64,000 nt of DNA from Fontisubflavum oceani (lineage in GTDB: Bacteria; Pseudomonadota; Alphaproteobacteria; Rhodobacterales; Rhodobacteraceae). Positions 37,008 to 46,823 of this stretch are shown piece by piece. The stretch is taken from positions 1,612,001-1,676,000 of the forward strand of contig NZ_CP129111.1 in assembly GCF_030407165.1 (NCBI RefSeq), read 5' to 3'. The first letter of the stretch is position 1. Each line of letters opens with the position of its first letter. The notes under the pieces are model-generated. The model was not told the origin of the DNA and did not search any database. It was given only the letters and a program-made list of their open reading frames with translations. The position numbers were made by a program, and so were the translations under genes.

Positions 37008-37277
37008 CTACCGGAAAATCCCGTCGCCCTGCTCGTCAATCACCTGTTTCGCCTTGCGGATGGAGAAGGCCTCCGCCTCCTCGACACTCTGGATCGTATC
37101 GGCGCGGAGCAATTGGTGCACCTTCACCTCGCCATCGATCTCCTTCTCGATCCGCGCGGCGAGGCGATAGCCACCCTGACCCGATTGTGGCTCCGGGAAG
37201 ATGCGGAAGTCTTTATAGACTTCGGGGTCCTCTTGAGGCTTGGCCCCGCCGCCGAAGAGTTTCGATAAGAGCGACAT
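37008..37277 (-). CDS. HlyU-family protein
   Basis: 89 aa. The sequence MSLLSKLFGGGAKPQEDPE leading to YKDFRIFPEPQSGQGGYRLA is the pattern of the short proteins annotated as HlyU-family regulators in this group. They lack the winged helix of Vibrio HlyU, so a regulatory role is nominal. It follows the IMPACT-family gene after four bases and probably shares its transcript. Confidence 0.85.
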   Translation of the reverse strand: MSLLSKLFGGGAKPQEDPEVYKDFRIFPEPQSGQGGYRLAARIEKEIDGEVKVHQLLRADTIQSVEEAEAFSIRKAKQVIDEQGDGIFR

Positions 37278-37281
37278 CGCG

Positions 37282-37647
37282 CTACCTCGTCTGGTTCATC
37301 TGGTCGATGTAATACCTAACGCAATCCTGCACCCGGCGGAACCTGTCGCCGCCCAGATGCGTGCCGCCGAACCAGCGGCTGACGATGACAACGTGGTTCC
37401 GGAGGTCCTCGCGTTCCAGCATCCGCAGGATGACCATGCCCGCCCCGGCCTCTCCGTCATCGTTCTTGATGGGGCCTTCGGAGGTGAGGAGCGCCCAGGT
37501 GTTATGGGTGGCCTTAGCGAATTTCTTATTGCGCTTGAGGACTTTGACGGCGGCGAGCGCGTCGGCTTTCGAGGCCGCCGGTGCGCCGGAAACCGCGTAT
37601 TTGGAGCCGCGGTCGGTGAGGATGTTGTCAAAAGTGGTGAGGGTCAT
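37282..37647 (-). CDS. YigZ/IMPACT-family (UPF0029) protein, short form
   Basis: 121 aa from ATG 37647 (MTLTTFDNILTDRGSKYAV). KATHNTWALL, KNDDGEAGAG and VSRWFGGTHLGGDRF are the conserved UPF0029 blocks. It is the N-terminal IMPACT domain alone, without the C-terminal DUF1949 of YigZ. Family members are linked to translation control; the role in bacteria is unproven. Confidence 0.87.
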   Translation of the reverse strand: MTLTTFDNILTDRGSKYAVSGAPAASKADALAAVKVLKRNKKFAKATHNTWALLTSEGPIKNDDGEAGAGMVILRMLEREDLRNHVVIVSRWFGGTHLGGDRFRRVQDCVRYYIDQMNQTR

Positions 37648-37951
37648 TGAACCGGGATAACGTGGTTCGCGACCACCGGAAAGAGCGGAGCCGGGCGCGG
37701 GCCTGCCCGTGGGATGGCGCAAACACGGTGGATCGGGGGCGGTTTATGGAAGCCAAGTCATTACTCGGGCTGAGCAGAGCGTCCCGCAGCCAAAATGCCA
37801 GCCCGCTGGGCTGGCCAGAGCGGATGACGGACAGGCGCGCAGATTGAAGATCATAAGATACACTGTGAGTGATCGGTGGGTTCACAGATTTCTCCCAGGT
37901 CTACTCTCAATCATGCTACCATCCCAAACTATAAAACATGGGAGAATTGGC

Positions 37952-38407
37952 ATGCCCTTTATGTTTGAAGAGAGCGATGACCCTAATCTGCAATTGTCGT
38001 CATTTCTCGATCAACTGAGTGGTTTTCTGCAAACCCTCTTGTTTGATGACGCGCCCTATGGCTACCGGATACTATTCATTGACGACATGCGCGACCGACT
38101 GAGATTGGCCTATGAAACTGAAACTCTGCCACATTTCGATAGAGTGCGAGCGGTCGTTCAAGATACGCCACCAGAAGTTTTTGCACGCGTCGGTCTGATA
38201 GGGAATAGTCTCCAAGCAAAACTTGCAGCGCTATTCAGTTTGGGGCGTCGTTTTCGCGACGGAATAGTCGATGCGCTCCGCTACCTATTGGCTCAGATCA
38301 ACTCACTACTAGGTTCGATTTCTGCTGCCACTGGGGGCATCGCAGACCTGATCTCGGAGTTCAAAGATATGGTCGAGAACTGCATCGACTATGTCGAACA
38401 AGGCTAG
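37952..38407 (+). CDS. Hypothetical protein, AT-rich orphan
   Basis: 151 aa from ATG 37952, with GGGAGAAT upstream. I recognise no family. It is acidic at the N-terminus (MFEESDDPNLQL) and helical through the middle. A hydrophobic, Gly/Ser-containing C-terminal half (YLLAQINSLLGSISAATGG) could be membrane-associated, and it contains no Cys. Base composition is clearly less GC-rich than its neighbours, suggesting acquisition. It sits between the IMPACT-family gene and rpoD, convergent with rpoD. Confidence 0.65.
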   Translation: MPFMFEESDDPNLQLSSFLDQLSGFLQTLLFDDAPYGYRILFIDDMRDRLRLAYETETLPHFDRVRAVVQDTPPEVFARVGLIGNSLQAKLAALFSLGRRFRDGIVDALRYLLAQINSLLGSISAATGGIADLISEFKDMVENCIDYVEQG

Positions 38408-38412
38408 GGTCA

Positions 38413-38439
38413 AAAGAGGTGTACGAACGGTGCCTCTTT
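38413..38439. terminator. Bidirectional hairpin between the orphan gene and rpoD
   Basis: Arms AAAGAGG (38413-38419) and CCTCTTT (38433-38439), with A/T-rich outer ends, lie between the two convergent stop codons (38407 and 38441). The position and symmetry fit a shared intrinsic terminator. Confidence 0.55.
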
Positions 38440-38440
38440 C

Positions 38441-40440
38441 TCACTGATCCAAGAAAGACCTTAACTTCCGACTACGGCTTGGATGCTTCAACTTCCTGAG
38501 CGCTTTTGCCTCAATCTGGCGAATCCGCTCTCGGGTCACACTGAACTGTTGGCCGACCTCTTCAAGCGTATGGTCGGTGTTCATTCCGATGCCGAAGCGC
38601 ATCCGCAGGACACGCTCTTCACGTGGGGTCAAAGATGCCAGAACCCGCGTCGTGGTCTCCTTCAGGTTCTCCTGGATCGCGGAATCGAGCGGCAGGACCG
38701 CGTTTTTATCCTCGATGAAATCGCCAAGCTGACTGTCTTCCTCATCACCAATCGGCGTCTCCAGCGAGATTGGTTCCTTGGCGATTTTCATCACCTTGCG
38801 AACCTTCTCCAGCGGCATTTGCAGCTTCTCGGCCAGTTCCTCCGGCGTCGGCTCGCGGCCAATCTCGTGCAGCATCTGACGCCCGGTGCGGACCAGCTTG
38901 TTGATCGTTTCGATCATATGCACCGGGATACGGATGGTGCGCGCCTGATCCGCGATGGACCGGGTGATTGCCTGACGAATCCACCAGGTCGCATAGGTCG
39001 AGAACTTGTAACCCCGGCGATATTCGAACTTATCGACCGCCTTCATCAGGCCAATGTTGCCTTCCTGGATCAGGTCGAGGAATTGTAGGCCACGGTTGGT
39101 GTATTTCTTGGCGATTGAGATCACGAGACGCAGGTTCGCCTCGACCATCTCTTTCTTGGCCTGGCGCGCTTCTTTCTCCCCCTTCTGAACCTGGTTCACG
39201 ATCCGGCGGAATTCGTTGATGTCGAGGCCAACATAGGTGCCGACTTGCGCCATATCGGCACGCAACTCTTCAACCTTGGGCCGGGAGCGTTCCATCAACG
39301 CCTGCCAGCCCCGGCCAGAGTTTTCAGCCATCCGGTCGACCCAGGTCGGGTCCAGCTCATAGCCGCGATAGGCTTCGATGAATTCGCGGCGGTTGATCCG
39401 CGCTTGGTCGGCCAGTTTCACCATACCGCTGTCGATCGACATGATCCGACGGTTGATGCCGTAAAGCTGTCGATCAGCGCTTCGATCCGGTTGTTGTGGA
39501 GATGCAGCTCGTTGACCAACTCCACGATTTCCGAGCGTAGCTTCTGGTAAGCCTTCTCTTCCTTGGCTGAGAAGCTCGAATCCTCGTTTAGGGTCGCGGA
39601 AATCCGCAAATCCTGCATCTCAGAGAGTTTCACATAGTCGCGCGCGATCAGGTCGAGGGTTTCCAAGACACGCGGTTTCAGCGCGGCTTCCATCGCCGCC
39701 AGGCTCATATTGGCCTGTTCGTCCTCATCATCCTCGTCATCGTCCTGGGTGATCGGGTTGCCATCGGCATCAAGCTCTTGCTTGGCCTCGCCTTCGGGCT
39801 TGGCGGGCGCGGCATTGTCGTTGGAGACGGGCGCGGCAACAACCGGTTCGTCGCCGTCTTCATCCTCGCCCATTTGCCGGCCGAATGTGGCGTCGAGATC
39901 AATCACGTCGCGCAGAAGAATATCTTCGTCGAGAAGTTCGTCGCGCCAGATGGTAATCGCCTGGAAGGTCAGTGGGCTTTCGCAGAGCCCCGCGATCATC
40001 GTGTTGCGCCCGGCCTCGATGCGTTTGGCGATGGCGATCTCGCCCTCGCGGGAGAGCAGTTCCACCGAGCCCATTTCGCGCAGATACATGCGCACCGGGT
40101 CATCGGTCCGGTCGAGTTTCTCGGTTTCGGTCGCGGCGACGGCCACTTCGCGGGAGGTCGAGGCCTCGACCACTTCGGTCGCCGGCTTGGCTTCGGTGTC
40201 CTCTTCGACCTCGTCATCTTCGATAATGTTGATGCCCATTTCGGACAGCATCGACATCACGTCTTCGATCTGCTCGGAACTGACCTGCTCAGGTGGCAGA
40301 ACGGTGTTCAGCTGATCGTAGGTGATGTAGCCTCTGGTTCGCGCTTCCGCGATCATCTTTTTGACGGCGGTTTGGCTCATATCGAGGCTGATCTCGGCCT
40401 CGTCCCCGTCTTGTTTGCGATCGTCGGTGTCTTTAGCCAT
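38441..40440 (-). CDS. rpoD: RNA polymerase primary sigma factor RpoD (frameshift)
   Basis: About 666 aa when corrected. The N-terminal part has region 1.1 and the DPVRMYLREMGSVELLSREG segment (1.2). Regions 2-4 are present in the second frame: KFEYRRGYKFSTYATWWIRQ, RIPVHMIETINKL, and EEVGQQFSVTRERIRQIEAK. The frame breaks at 39469/39470: the sequence should read NRIEALIDQLYGINRR, but one G (plus strand) is missing before TCGATC. As RpoD is essential, this must be a sequence error. Start ATG 40440. Confidence 0.96.
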
Positions 40441-40500
40441 GCGCGATAATCCTTTCGCTACGGGGTGATTCGCACCCACGCCGTAAACTCATGTCTTAGC

Positions 40501-40517
40501 GCGAATCACTGATTCGC
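40501..40517. terminator. Palindrome between dnaG and rpoD
   Basis: GCGAATCA C TGATTCGC is a perfect 17 bp palindrome just past the dnaG stop. A further direct copy of TGATTCGCAC occurs at 40466-40475, nearer the rpoD start. In many bacteria dnaG and rpoD share a transcript with an internal terminator; this hairpin is a candidate for that or for a regulator site. Confidence 0.5.
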
Positions 40518-40526
40518 ACACCCGGG

Positions 40527-42448
40527 TTAGCCCTTTTTCTTCTCCCATGCGCGTCCATCAATCAAGCTGCGCAGGTGCGCGGACAAGGCTGCCCGGTCTT
40601 CGCCTTGATCCGCCGTCTCTGGCGGTGTGGGGTGATCGGCGCGATGTCGGGTCTGGACGGCGTGGTTCAAGCGCCAGGACAGGTGGGTATCTTCTTCGGT
40701 CGTTTCTAAGTCTTCCAACGCCTCGGACAGTTCATAGGCGATGCCCCGACGGGCGGCGAGTTTGGCAAATTCTTCCGCCAAGCAGAGCGCCGCTTTGTCT
40801 GGGTCGCCATCCGCGCGCAAGAAGGGTGCGATGCGCACATGGCCGAGCGCGCGCAGGTTTTCAAGGGTCTGTCGCAAATTTGCATCATCCAACTCGGCCA
40901 AAAGCGCCTCTGCATCGCGCGCTGTGCTGTGCAGCAGGTGCGCGGCGAGGCGGGCTTGATCGGGATGGCCGGCGCGAGCCGGTCGAGATCGGGTTCGAAT
41001 TGGTCGATCAGGCCGGGGTACTGGCAGAGGGTCGCAAGGATCAATGCGGCCCGCAGATCGGCATCCGAGAGTGACCCCGCAGCCAGCGCCGAAGCCCGGG
41101 TGCTGGCCGCAGGCGCGGCCTCAGCTTTTGGTTTGAAGCCGCCCCGGTTGGCCGGTTTGCGATTACCTTTGAAAAGCTGCCAGCGCAGATCATTGATCGC
41201 CTCGCCATAGTGCCTCTTGAGCGACGGGTCTTGGATTTTGCTGATCGCTTGGCGCAGCGTTTTATCGAGGGCGGCACGACGCTCGGGGCTATCGAAGCTT
41301 TTGCCTTCGGTCTCGCGGCGCCAGAGCAATTGCACCATCGGCTGCGCGCCTTCGATCAAATCGCGCATCGCTTGCGGGCCTTTGGCGCGGAGCAGATCGT
41401 CGGGGTCTTGCCCCTCGGGTATCAGCGCGAACCGCAGCGATTTGCCGGCCTCCAGCATCGGCATCGCCAAGTCGATCAGGCGCATCGCGGCACGCAAACC
41501 TGCCGTATCGCCATCCAATGCGATCACTGGCTCGTCGGCCATGCGCCAGAGGAGCCGAAGCTGATCCTCGGTGATCGCGGTGCCAAGCGGCGCAACGGTT
41601 GCTTCAAAACCCGCCCGGACCAAGGCGATCACATCCATATAGCCCTCGGCCACAATCAGCGGTTGGCCTTTGCCAGCCGCCTCCCGTGCGGGCCCATGAT
41701 TATAGAGCGCACGCCCCTTGTCGAAGAGATCGGTCTCGCGGCTATTGAGATATTTCGCTTGCGCATCGGCGGCCATTGCCCGCCCGCCAAACCCGATGCA
41801 GCGCCCACGCGCATCACGGATCGGAAAGATGATCCGGTCGCGGAACGCGTCATAGGGCGCGCGGCCATCGTCAGGCTGGCGTGCGATATCGGCGGCAATC
41901 ACTTTCTCTGCCGCGATCCCTTTGCCGGTCATCGCTTGGAAAGCGGCGTTTTGAGCGCCGGGCGCATAGCCGATCTCGAATTGGTCGAGCGCGGCCTCAT
42001 CCAAGCCCCGTCGCGCCAGGTAATCGCGCGCGTCGCCGCCCGCCGCGGTCTTCAACTGCAGGCGGAACCAACCAAGAGCGGCTTCCGTCACCTGGGCCAA
42101 CTCTGTCCTGTGGTCGGCCTTCTCTTGAGCACGTGGGTCGCGTTCGGGCATCGGCATGCCAGCCTCGCGGGCGAGGATTTCCACAGCCTCCATGAACCCC
42201 ACATTCTCGGTCTCGCGGACAAAGCCGATGGCGTCGCCCTTGGCGTGGCAGCCGAAGCAGTAATAGAACCCCTTGCGGTCATCGACATGGAAGCTGGCGG
42301 TCTTCTCCTGATGGAATGGGCAGGGCGCCCACATATCCCCCTTGGCCTGGTTCGACTTACGGGTGTCCCAGATCACCTTGCGCCCCACGACCTGTGTCAA
42401 GGACGTGCGGGTGCGAAGCTCATCAAGGAAACCGGGGGGCAGACTCAT
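40527..42448 (-). CDS. dnaG: DNA primase DnaG (frameshift)
   Basis: About 640 aa when corrected. The CHC2 zinc finger is CPFHQEK...CFGCH (Cys43, His46, Cys64, Cys67). The toprim domain carries VAEGYMDVIAL and ALDGDTAGLRAA, followed by a helicase-binding C-terminus. The frame is lost at about 40961 (plus-strand GATCGGGATGG, one C missing), and the tail ARLAAHLLHS...LAELDDANLRQTLENLRAL continues in the adjacent frame to 40527. It synthesises replication primers and lies directly upstream of rpoD. Start ATG 42448; the longer frame has no support. Confidence 0.95.
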
Positions 42449-42634
42449 GCGCCTTAGTATTGGGTCGAGGCAAGGCGAAGTCCAGAACACCCCGCGAAAT
42501 GCGCGAAACGTGCCAAATCATTCAGTTTTTCAGCATAGAATGGCCTCAATTCGCTTCTAAAGCCGGTGTTAACCATAAATCCTCCGGTGGGGATTTGGGG
42601 ATGTGATGCCGTTAAGGCCAATAAGGTTGTGAGG

Positions 42635-43069
42635 ATGAGCCGGATTAACTGGGAACCAATGACGAGAGCGTTTCTGTCGAGTGAGAGCGGGGCGGTTGTC
42701 ACGGATTGGGTCGTTTTGACTGCGGCTACCATGGCGCTATCGCTTGGTGTGTTTGCCGTTGTGTCGCCGGGTCTGGAGGATTTGTCCGCTGAAACCGCCG
42801 AGGTACTCTCGGACTCGGACGTCGTGTTTGAATCGCAGCATTTCGGTCAATCCGTTATGGATATGGCGCTGGCGATGGAGGTCGACAATCGCAATGACGC
42901 TTGGAAAGAGCGGCGCGTGGATCGCGTGCAATCGCTCTCTGATCAGCGATTGGCCAATCAGCTAAGCAACTGGAACAGCCGGACGCCAGAGAACAGCAAT
43001 CACTCCCAAGAACGGATCGATTTTGAAGTTCGGATTCGTGAACTTGAAAGCGAACGGCGCGGCACTTAG
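42635..43069 (+). CDS. Flp/TadE-like prepilin protein
   Basis: 144 aa from ATG 42635. The N-terminus has a class III prepilin pattern: a short basic leader ending SSESG, then AVVTDWVVLTAATMALSLGV, with an acidic residue (Asp) at the +5 position after the presumed G|A cleavage site. The remainder is a soluble, Asn/Arg/Glu-rich domain. It would be processed by a TadV-type peptidase; no such gene is in the window. Its end overlaps the convergent soxG stop by four bases. Confidence 0.68.
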   Translation: MSRINWEPMTRAFLSSESGAVVTDWVVLTAATMALSLGVFAVVSPGLEDLSAETAEVLSDSDVVFESQHFGQSVMDMALAMEVDNRNDAWKERRVDRVQSLSDQRLANQLSNWNSRTPENSNHSQERIDFEVRIRELESERRGT

Positions 43070-43623
43070 TGCTCAAGTTCGGCGCGGGCGGCCACGGCTT
43101 TCATCGCCAGTGCCAACTCGTGAACCGCCGTTGCTGCCATGGAGCGGAACACCTGGATCGTGAAGCTTTGCGCGCCGCTGCGGGCGATAAGCGCCGACAT
43201 ATGGCCAAGAAGGCTGCGCGCGGCATGGCCGCGTTTGAAGACACTGGGGTTTAGATCCAGCGGTGTTAGACGCGCCAAAACGGCTTCAACCTCTGCGCCT
43301 TGGATGTTGAGGACGGCCCAAGCATCGGTTTGATCGACCAAGGCGGCATGGGTGGCGAGGCTCTGATCCGGGGCCGTGCCGATCAGAAAGGCCTGATCCA
43401 TCCCGCTCCAATAGGCTTTGACCTCGCCGCTGCCCGTCACGCGGTTGGGGCCGGGGAAGGTCATGCCATGGGCGGCTTTCAGAGCGGTCGAGAGCGGCTT
43501 CACCTGACCTGCAAAGGGCATCACGGCGGTAATCGCGGCGGGGCTGTCTTCGCTCAACATGAGGCCGCCGATCTCAAGCGGCAGCAAACCGTCGGCGGGG
43601 CTTTTGGCAATAAGATTAGCCAC
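43066..43623 (-). CDS. soxG: Sarcosine oxidase gamma subunit
   Basis: About 185 aa using the GTG at 43623, which overlaps the soxA stop; the upstream extension of the frame lies wholly within soxA. It is the smallest-conserved subunit of heterotetrameric sarcosine oxidase. GMTFPGPNRVTGSGEVKAYW, DLNPSVFKRGHAARSLLGHM and FRSMAATAVHEL match the family. It is last in the leftward soxB-D-A-G operon. Confidence 0.88.
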   Translation of the reverse strand: MANLIAKSPADGLLPLEIGGLMLSEDSPAAITAVMPFAGQVKPLSTALKAAHGMTFPGPNRVTGSGEVKAYWSGMDQAFLIGTAPDQSLATHAALVDQTDAWAVLNIQGAEVEAVLARLTPLDLNPSVFKRGHAARSLLGHMSALIARSGAQSFTIQVFRSMAATAVHELALAMKAVAARAELEH

Positions 43624-46546
43624 GAACGCGCCCTCCCTCGGGGTCAAAGAATACCGGGTCGCACACTTCGCAGAGGGTTTCGATCCCTCTGAGATGGTCC
43701 ACATGGTTCACGGTCTCACCATGCCGTGCGCGACCGTTCTTCAAGAAAGCCTGGCCCAAATAAGTGCCAAGCGTCGGCGAGAAACAGACCGAGGTGACAT
43801 AGCCTTGATCGTTCACGCGGATTGCCTCGGCCCCTTCGTCAAAGAGATGCGCGCCTGCGGTCAATTGCTTCACCGCACCGATGGGTTTCAGGCCGACCAA
43901 TTGCTCCCGATCCGGGCCAAGCAGCCCTTCGCGAGCCGCAGCGGTTTTGCCGATACAGTCTTTCTTGGGTGAGATCATCCGCTCCATGCCGATATCGAAC
44001 GCGGTCACGCGGCCATGGATTTCGGCATGGGTGATGAAGCCCTTTTCGATCCTAAGCACGTTCAGCGCTTCCATTCCGTAAGCCCCGCCGCCCATGGTCT
44101 CGGCGCGGGCGACAAGATCGCGGAACAACGCATCGCCATAGCGCGCTGGCACCGCCACTTCATAGGCATGCTCGCCCGAGAAGGAGATGCGGAACAGGCG
44201 GCCATCGACCCCATGCACTTTCACCGGACCGCAGGCCATGAAAGGCCAGCTTTCGCCATCGATGGGATCGTCCAGCACCGTGTTCAAGAGATCGCGGGCC
44301 ATTGGCCCGGCGACGGCGAATTGCGCCCATTGTTCGGTGACTGAGACGAAGCGTACATCCAGATCGGGGCGCAACGCTTGGCTGACGAACTCTAGATGCG
44401 TCATGACCTGCCCGGCAGCGGCGGTGGTGGTCGTCATCACATAATGCGTGTCGGAGAGGCGGGCCGTGGTGCCATCATCCATCACCATTCCGTCTTCGCG
44501 CAGCATAAGGCCATAGCGCACGCGGCCTGGTTTTAGGGTCGAAAAGGTATTCGTGTAGACGAAATCGAGGAAAGCGCCCGCATCCGGCCCCTGAACATCA
44601 ATCTTACCAAGCGTCGAGACATCACAAATGCCGACCGTTTCGCGGACCATATTGACCTCGCGGTCGCAGCTCTGCCGCCAGGTCGTCTCGCCCTGGGCGG
44701 GGAAATAGCTGGGCCGATACCAGAGACCGGCTTCGATCATCGGCGCGCCGCGCTGGATCGTGGCCGCATGGGACGTGGTGAAGCGCTCAGGCGCGAAGCC
44801 CTTGCCCTTTGCGCCCGCGCCCATTGCCGCGATTGAGACGGGGATATAGGGCGGGCGATAGGTGGTCGTGCCGGTTTCCGGAATGCCGCGTCCGGTCGCA
44901 TCGGCAAGAATGGCGAGGGCGGAGATATTGGAGTTCTTGCCCTGATCGGGCGCCATGCCTTGCGTCGTATAGCGCTTCATATGTTCGACGGAGCGGAAGT
45001 TCTCCTGCGCGGCGAGCTTCACGTCTTTGGTCGTCACATCATTGGCGAAATCGAGCCAGGCGCGGCCAGCGCCCGGCACCGACCAAAGCACATCGGAGGC
45101 CCCGGCCTCGATCTGCGCGCTTGGGGCCGTGATGTCAGGGGCGGTTGCCCCAAGCGCGATGAGCGCTTGGCTGGCGGCGTCGATTCCCGCTTGCAGACAG
45201 GCGGCAGTGGCGTACTGGCCGGCACAAGCCCCCGCCGGGATCAGCCCGGGGATCGCCTTCTCCGCCGGAACAAAGCCGCTGATGGCCTCGTCCCAAACCG
45301 GGCGTGCGTTCATGTGGCAGGTCAGGTGCACGGTTGGGTTCCAGCCGCCAGAGACGGCCAGGCAATCGGTCGCGATGGTTTCTTCGCCGCCGGCATGGCG
45401 AATGGTGATCTCGCGCAGAGCTTGGCGGCCTTTGGTCGCGATCACCTGCCCGCCGGTGATCACGCGATAGTCGCCTTTCGCCTGGATCTCGGCGCGGCTG
45501 TCGATAACGGCGGCCACATCGATCCCGGCCTGGGTTAAGTCTCGGGCGGTGCGGTGGGCGTCATCATTGGTGGCAAAGAGTGTCACCTTTTCACCGGGCG
45601 CAACACCATAGCGGTTGAGATAGGTCCGCACGGCGCTGGCCATCATGATGCCGGGCCGGTCATTCATCGGAAAGGCGATCGGGCGTTCTAGGGCACCGGC
45701 GGCGAGCACCGCTTGCTTTGCCTGGATGCGCCAGAAGCATTCGAGCGGCAGATCCGGGGTGGCGGGCACGTGGCTGCCGACCCGTTCCAACGCGCCATAG
45801 GTCCCGCCGTCATAGGCGCCGGTCACGGTTGTCCGCGTCATGATCCGCACCCGGCCCGAGGCGCGCAACTCGGCCAGCGTGTTTTCCAGCCAGATCGCAG
45901 CCGGTAACCCGTCGATCTGCTCCTCTTCCGACAGGAGCCGCCCGCCGACAACAGCGCTTTCCTCCGCCAGGATCACATCCGCGCCGCCCTTGGCCGCTGT
46001 CAGCGCCGCCATCAATCCGGTGGGTCCCGCCCCGATCACGAAGATGTCGCAAAAGGCAAAGGCTTTCTCATAGCGCCCGCTATCCGGCTCCCTCGAGAGC
46101 GCGCCGAGACCGGCAGCGCGGCGGATGATCGGCTCATAGAGCTTTTCCCAGAAGGCACGCGGCCACATGAAGGTTTTGTAGTAGAAACCGGCACTTAGGA
46201 AGGAGGAGAGCAGGTCGTTGACCGAGAGAAGGTCGCGGTTGAGCGGGCCGATCCGGTTTTGGCTCCGCGCCTCCAACCCGTCGAAAATCTCTTGCATCGT
46301 GGCCCGTACATTCGGAGTCTTGGCCGCGCCCGTGCCGATCTCCATCAGCGCATTGGGTTCCTCCGATCCGGCGGTCAGCACCCCACGCGGGCGGTGATAT
46401 TTGAAAGAGCGCCCCATGAGGGTCACGCCATTGGCCAGCAGCGCCGAGGCCAGCGTGTCACCCTGGAAGCCAGAATAGCTCCGCCCGTCGAAGCGGAACG
46501 AGACCGGACGTGCCCGATCGATCAGGCCTTTGCCATCAATCCGCAT
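43616..46546 (-). CDS. soxA: Sarcosine oxidase alpha subunit
   Basis: 976 aa. The N-terminus is a 2Fe-2S-like (Fer2_4) fold with FDGRSYSGFQGDTLASALLA and FKYHRPRGV. The NAD-binding domain has VIGAGPTGLMAALTAAKGG. The C-terminal part is a GcvT-like tetrahydrofolate domain (WRQSCDREVNMVRETVGICD). The complex oxidatively demethylates sarcosine to glycine, passing the C1 unit to tetrahydrofolate. The start overlaps the soxD stop by 11 bases. The frame is intact over the whole length. Confidence 0.95.
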   Translation of the reverse strand: MRIDGKGLIDRARPVSFRFDGRSYSGFQGDTLASALLANGVTLMGRSFKYHRPRGVLTAGSEEPNALMEIGTGAAKTPNVRATMQEIFDGLEARSQNRIGPLNRDLLSVNDLLSSFLSAGFYYKTFMWPRAFWEKLYEPIIRRAAGLGALSREPDSGRYEKAFAFCDIFVIGAGPTGLMAALTAAKGGADVILAEESAVVGGRLLSEEEQIDGLPAAIWLENTLAELRASGRVRIMTRTTVTGAYDGGTYGALERVGSHVPATPDLPLECFWRIQAKQAVLAAGALERPIAFPMNDRPGIMMASAVRTYLNRYGVAPGEKVTLFATNDDAHRTARDLTQAGIDVAAVIDSRAEIQAKGDYRVITGGQVIATKGRQALREITIRHAGGEETIATDCLAVSGGWNPTVHLTCHMNARPVWDEAISGFVPAEKAIPGLIPAGACAGQYATAACLQAGIDAASQALIALGATAPDITAPSAQIEAGASDVLWSVPGAGRAWLDFANDVTTKDVKLAAQENFRSVEHMKRYTTQGMAPDQGKNSNISALAILADATGRGIPETGTTTYRPPYIPVSIAAMGAGAKGKGFAPERFTTSHAATIQRGAPMIEAGLWYRPSYFPAQGETTWRQSCDREVNMVRETVGICDVSTLGKIDVQGPDAGAFLDFVYTNTFSTLKPGRVRYGLMLREDGMVMDDGTTARLSDTHYVMTTTTAAAGQVMTHLEFVSQALRPDLDVRFVSVTEQWAQFAVAGPMARDLLNTVLDDPIDGESWPFMACGPVKVHGVDGRLFRISFSGEHAYEVAVPARYGDALFRDLVARAETMGGGAYGMEALNVLRIEKGFITHAEIHGRVTAFDIGMERMISPKKDCIGKTAAAREGLLGPDREQLVGLKPIGAVKQLTAGAHLFDEGAEAIRVNDQGYVTSVCFSPTLGTYLGQAFLKNGRARHGETVNHVDHLRGIETLCEVCDPVFFDPEGGRVRG

Positions 46547-46814
46547 TTGCGCCTCCGGTCACGTCACGGGCCAACTCCACCTTCAGCACCTCATGGGTTA
46601 CCGTGTTTCGGGTTACCTTCAGCCAGGCGGCGCAGCCCGCGCCGTGATGCCAAAGCTCACCGGTCACACCGGCGGGGTTCTCGCGCAGATGCAGGTAGGT
46701 GTCCCAGGCGTCCTCACCGGCCTCGGGTGCGGGGCGGGTGAGATAGGTCTCGTGACCTTTGATGCTGAACTCGCGGCTGTCGCGATCCCCGCAGAGGGGG
46801 CATGTGATACGCAT
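46536..46814 (-). CDS. soxD: Sarcosine oxidase delta subunit
   Basis: 92 aa. The zinc-ligand pattern CPLCGDRDSREF at the N-terminus and the WHHGAGCAAWLKVTRNT segment identify SoxD. It forms the zinc-containing subunit of heterotetrameric sarcosine oxidase. It lies between soxB (9 bp gap) and soxA (overlapping). Confidence 0.93.
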   Translation of the reverse strand: MRITCPLCGDRDSREFSIKGHETYLTRPAPEAGEDAWDTYLHLRENPAGVTGELWHHGAGCAAWLKVTRNTVTHEVLKVELARDVTGGANAD

Positions 46815-46823
46815 TCTCGTCCC

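Noticed and set aside
39460..39475. Programmed frameshifting in rpoD
   Set aside because: No slippery heptamer with a downstream structure is evident, and many unrelated genes here have similar single-base losses.
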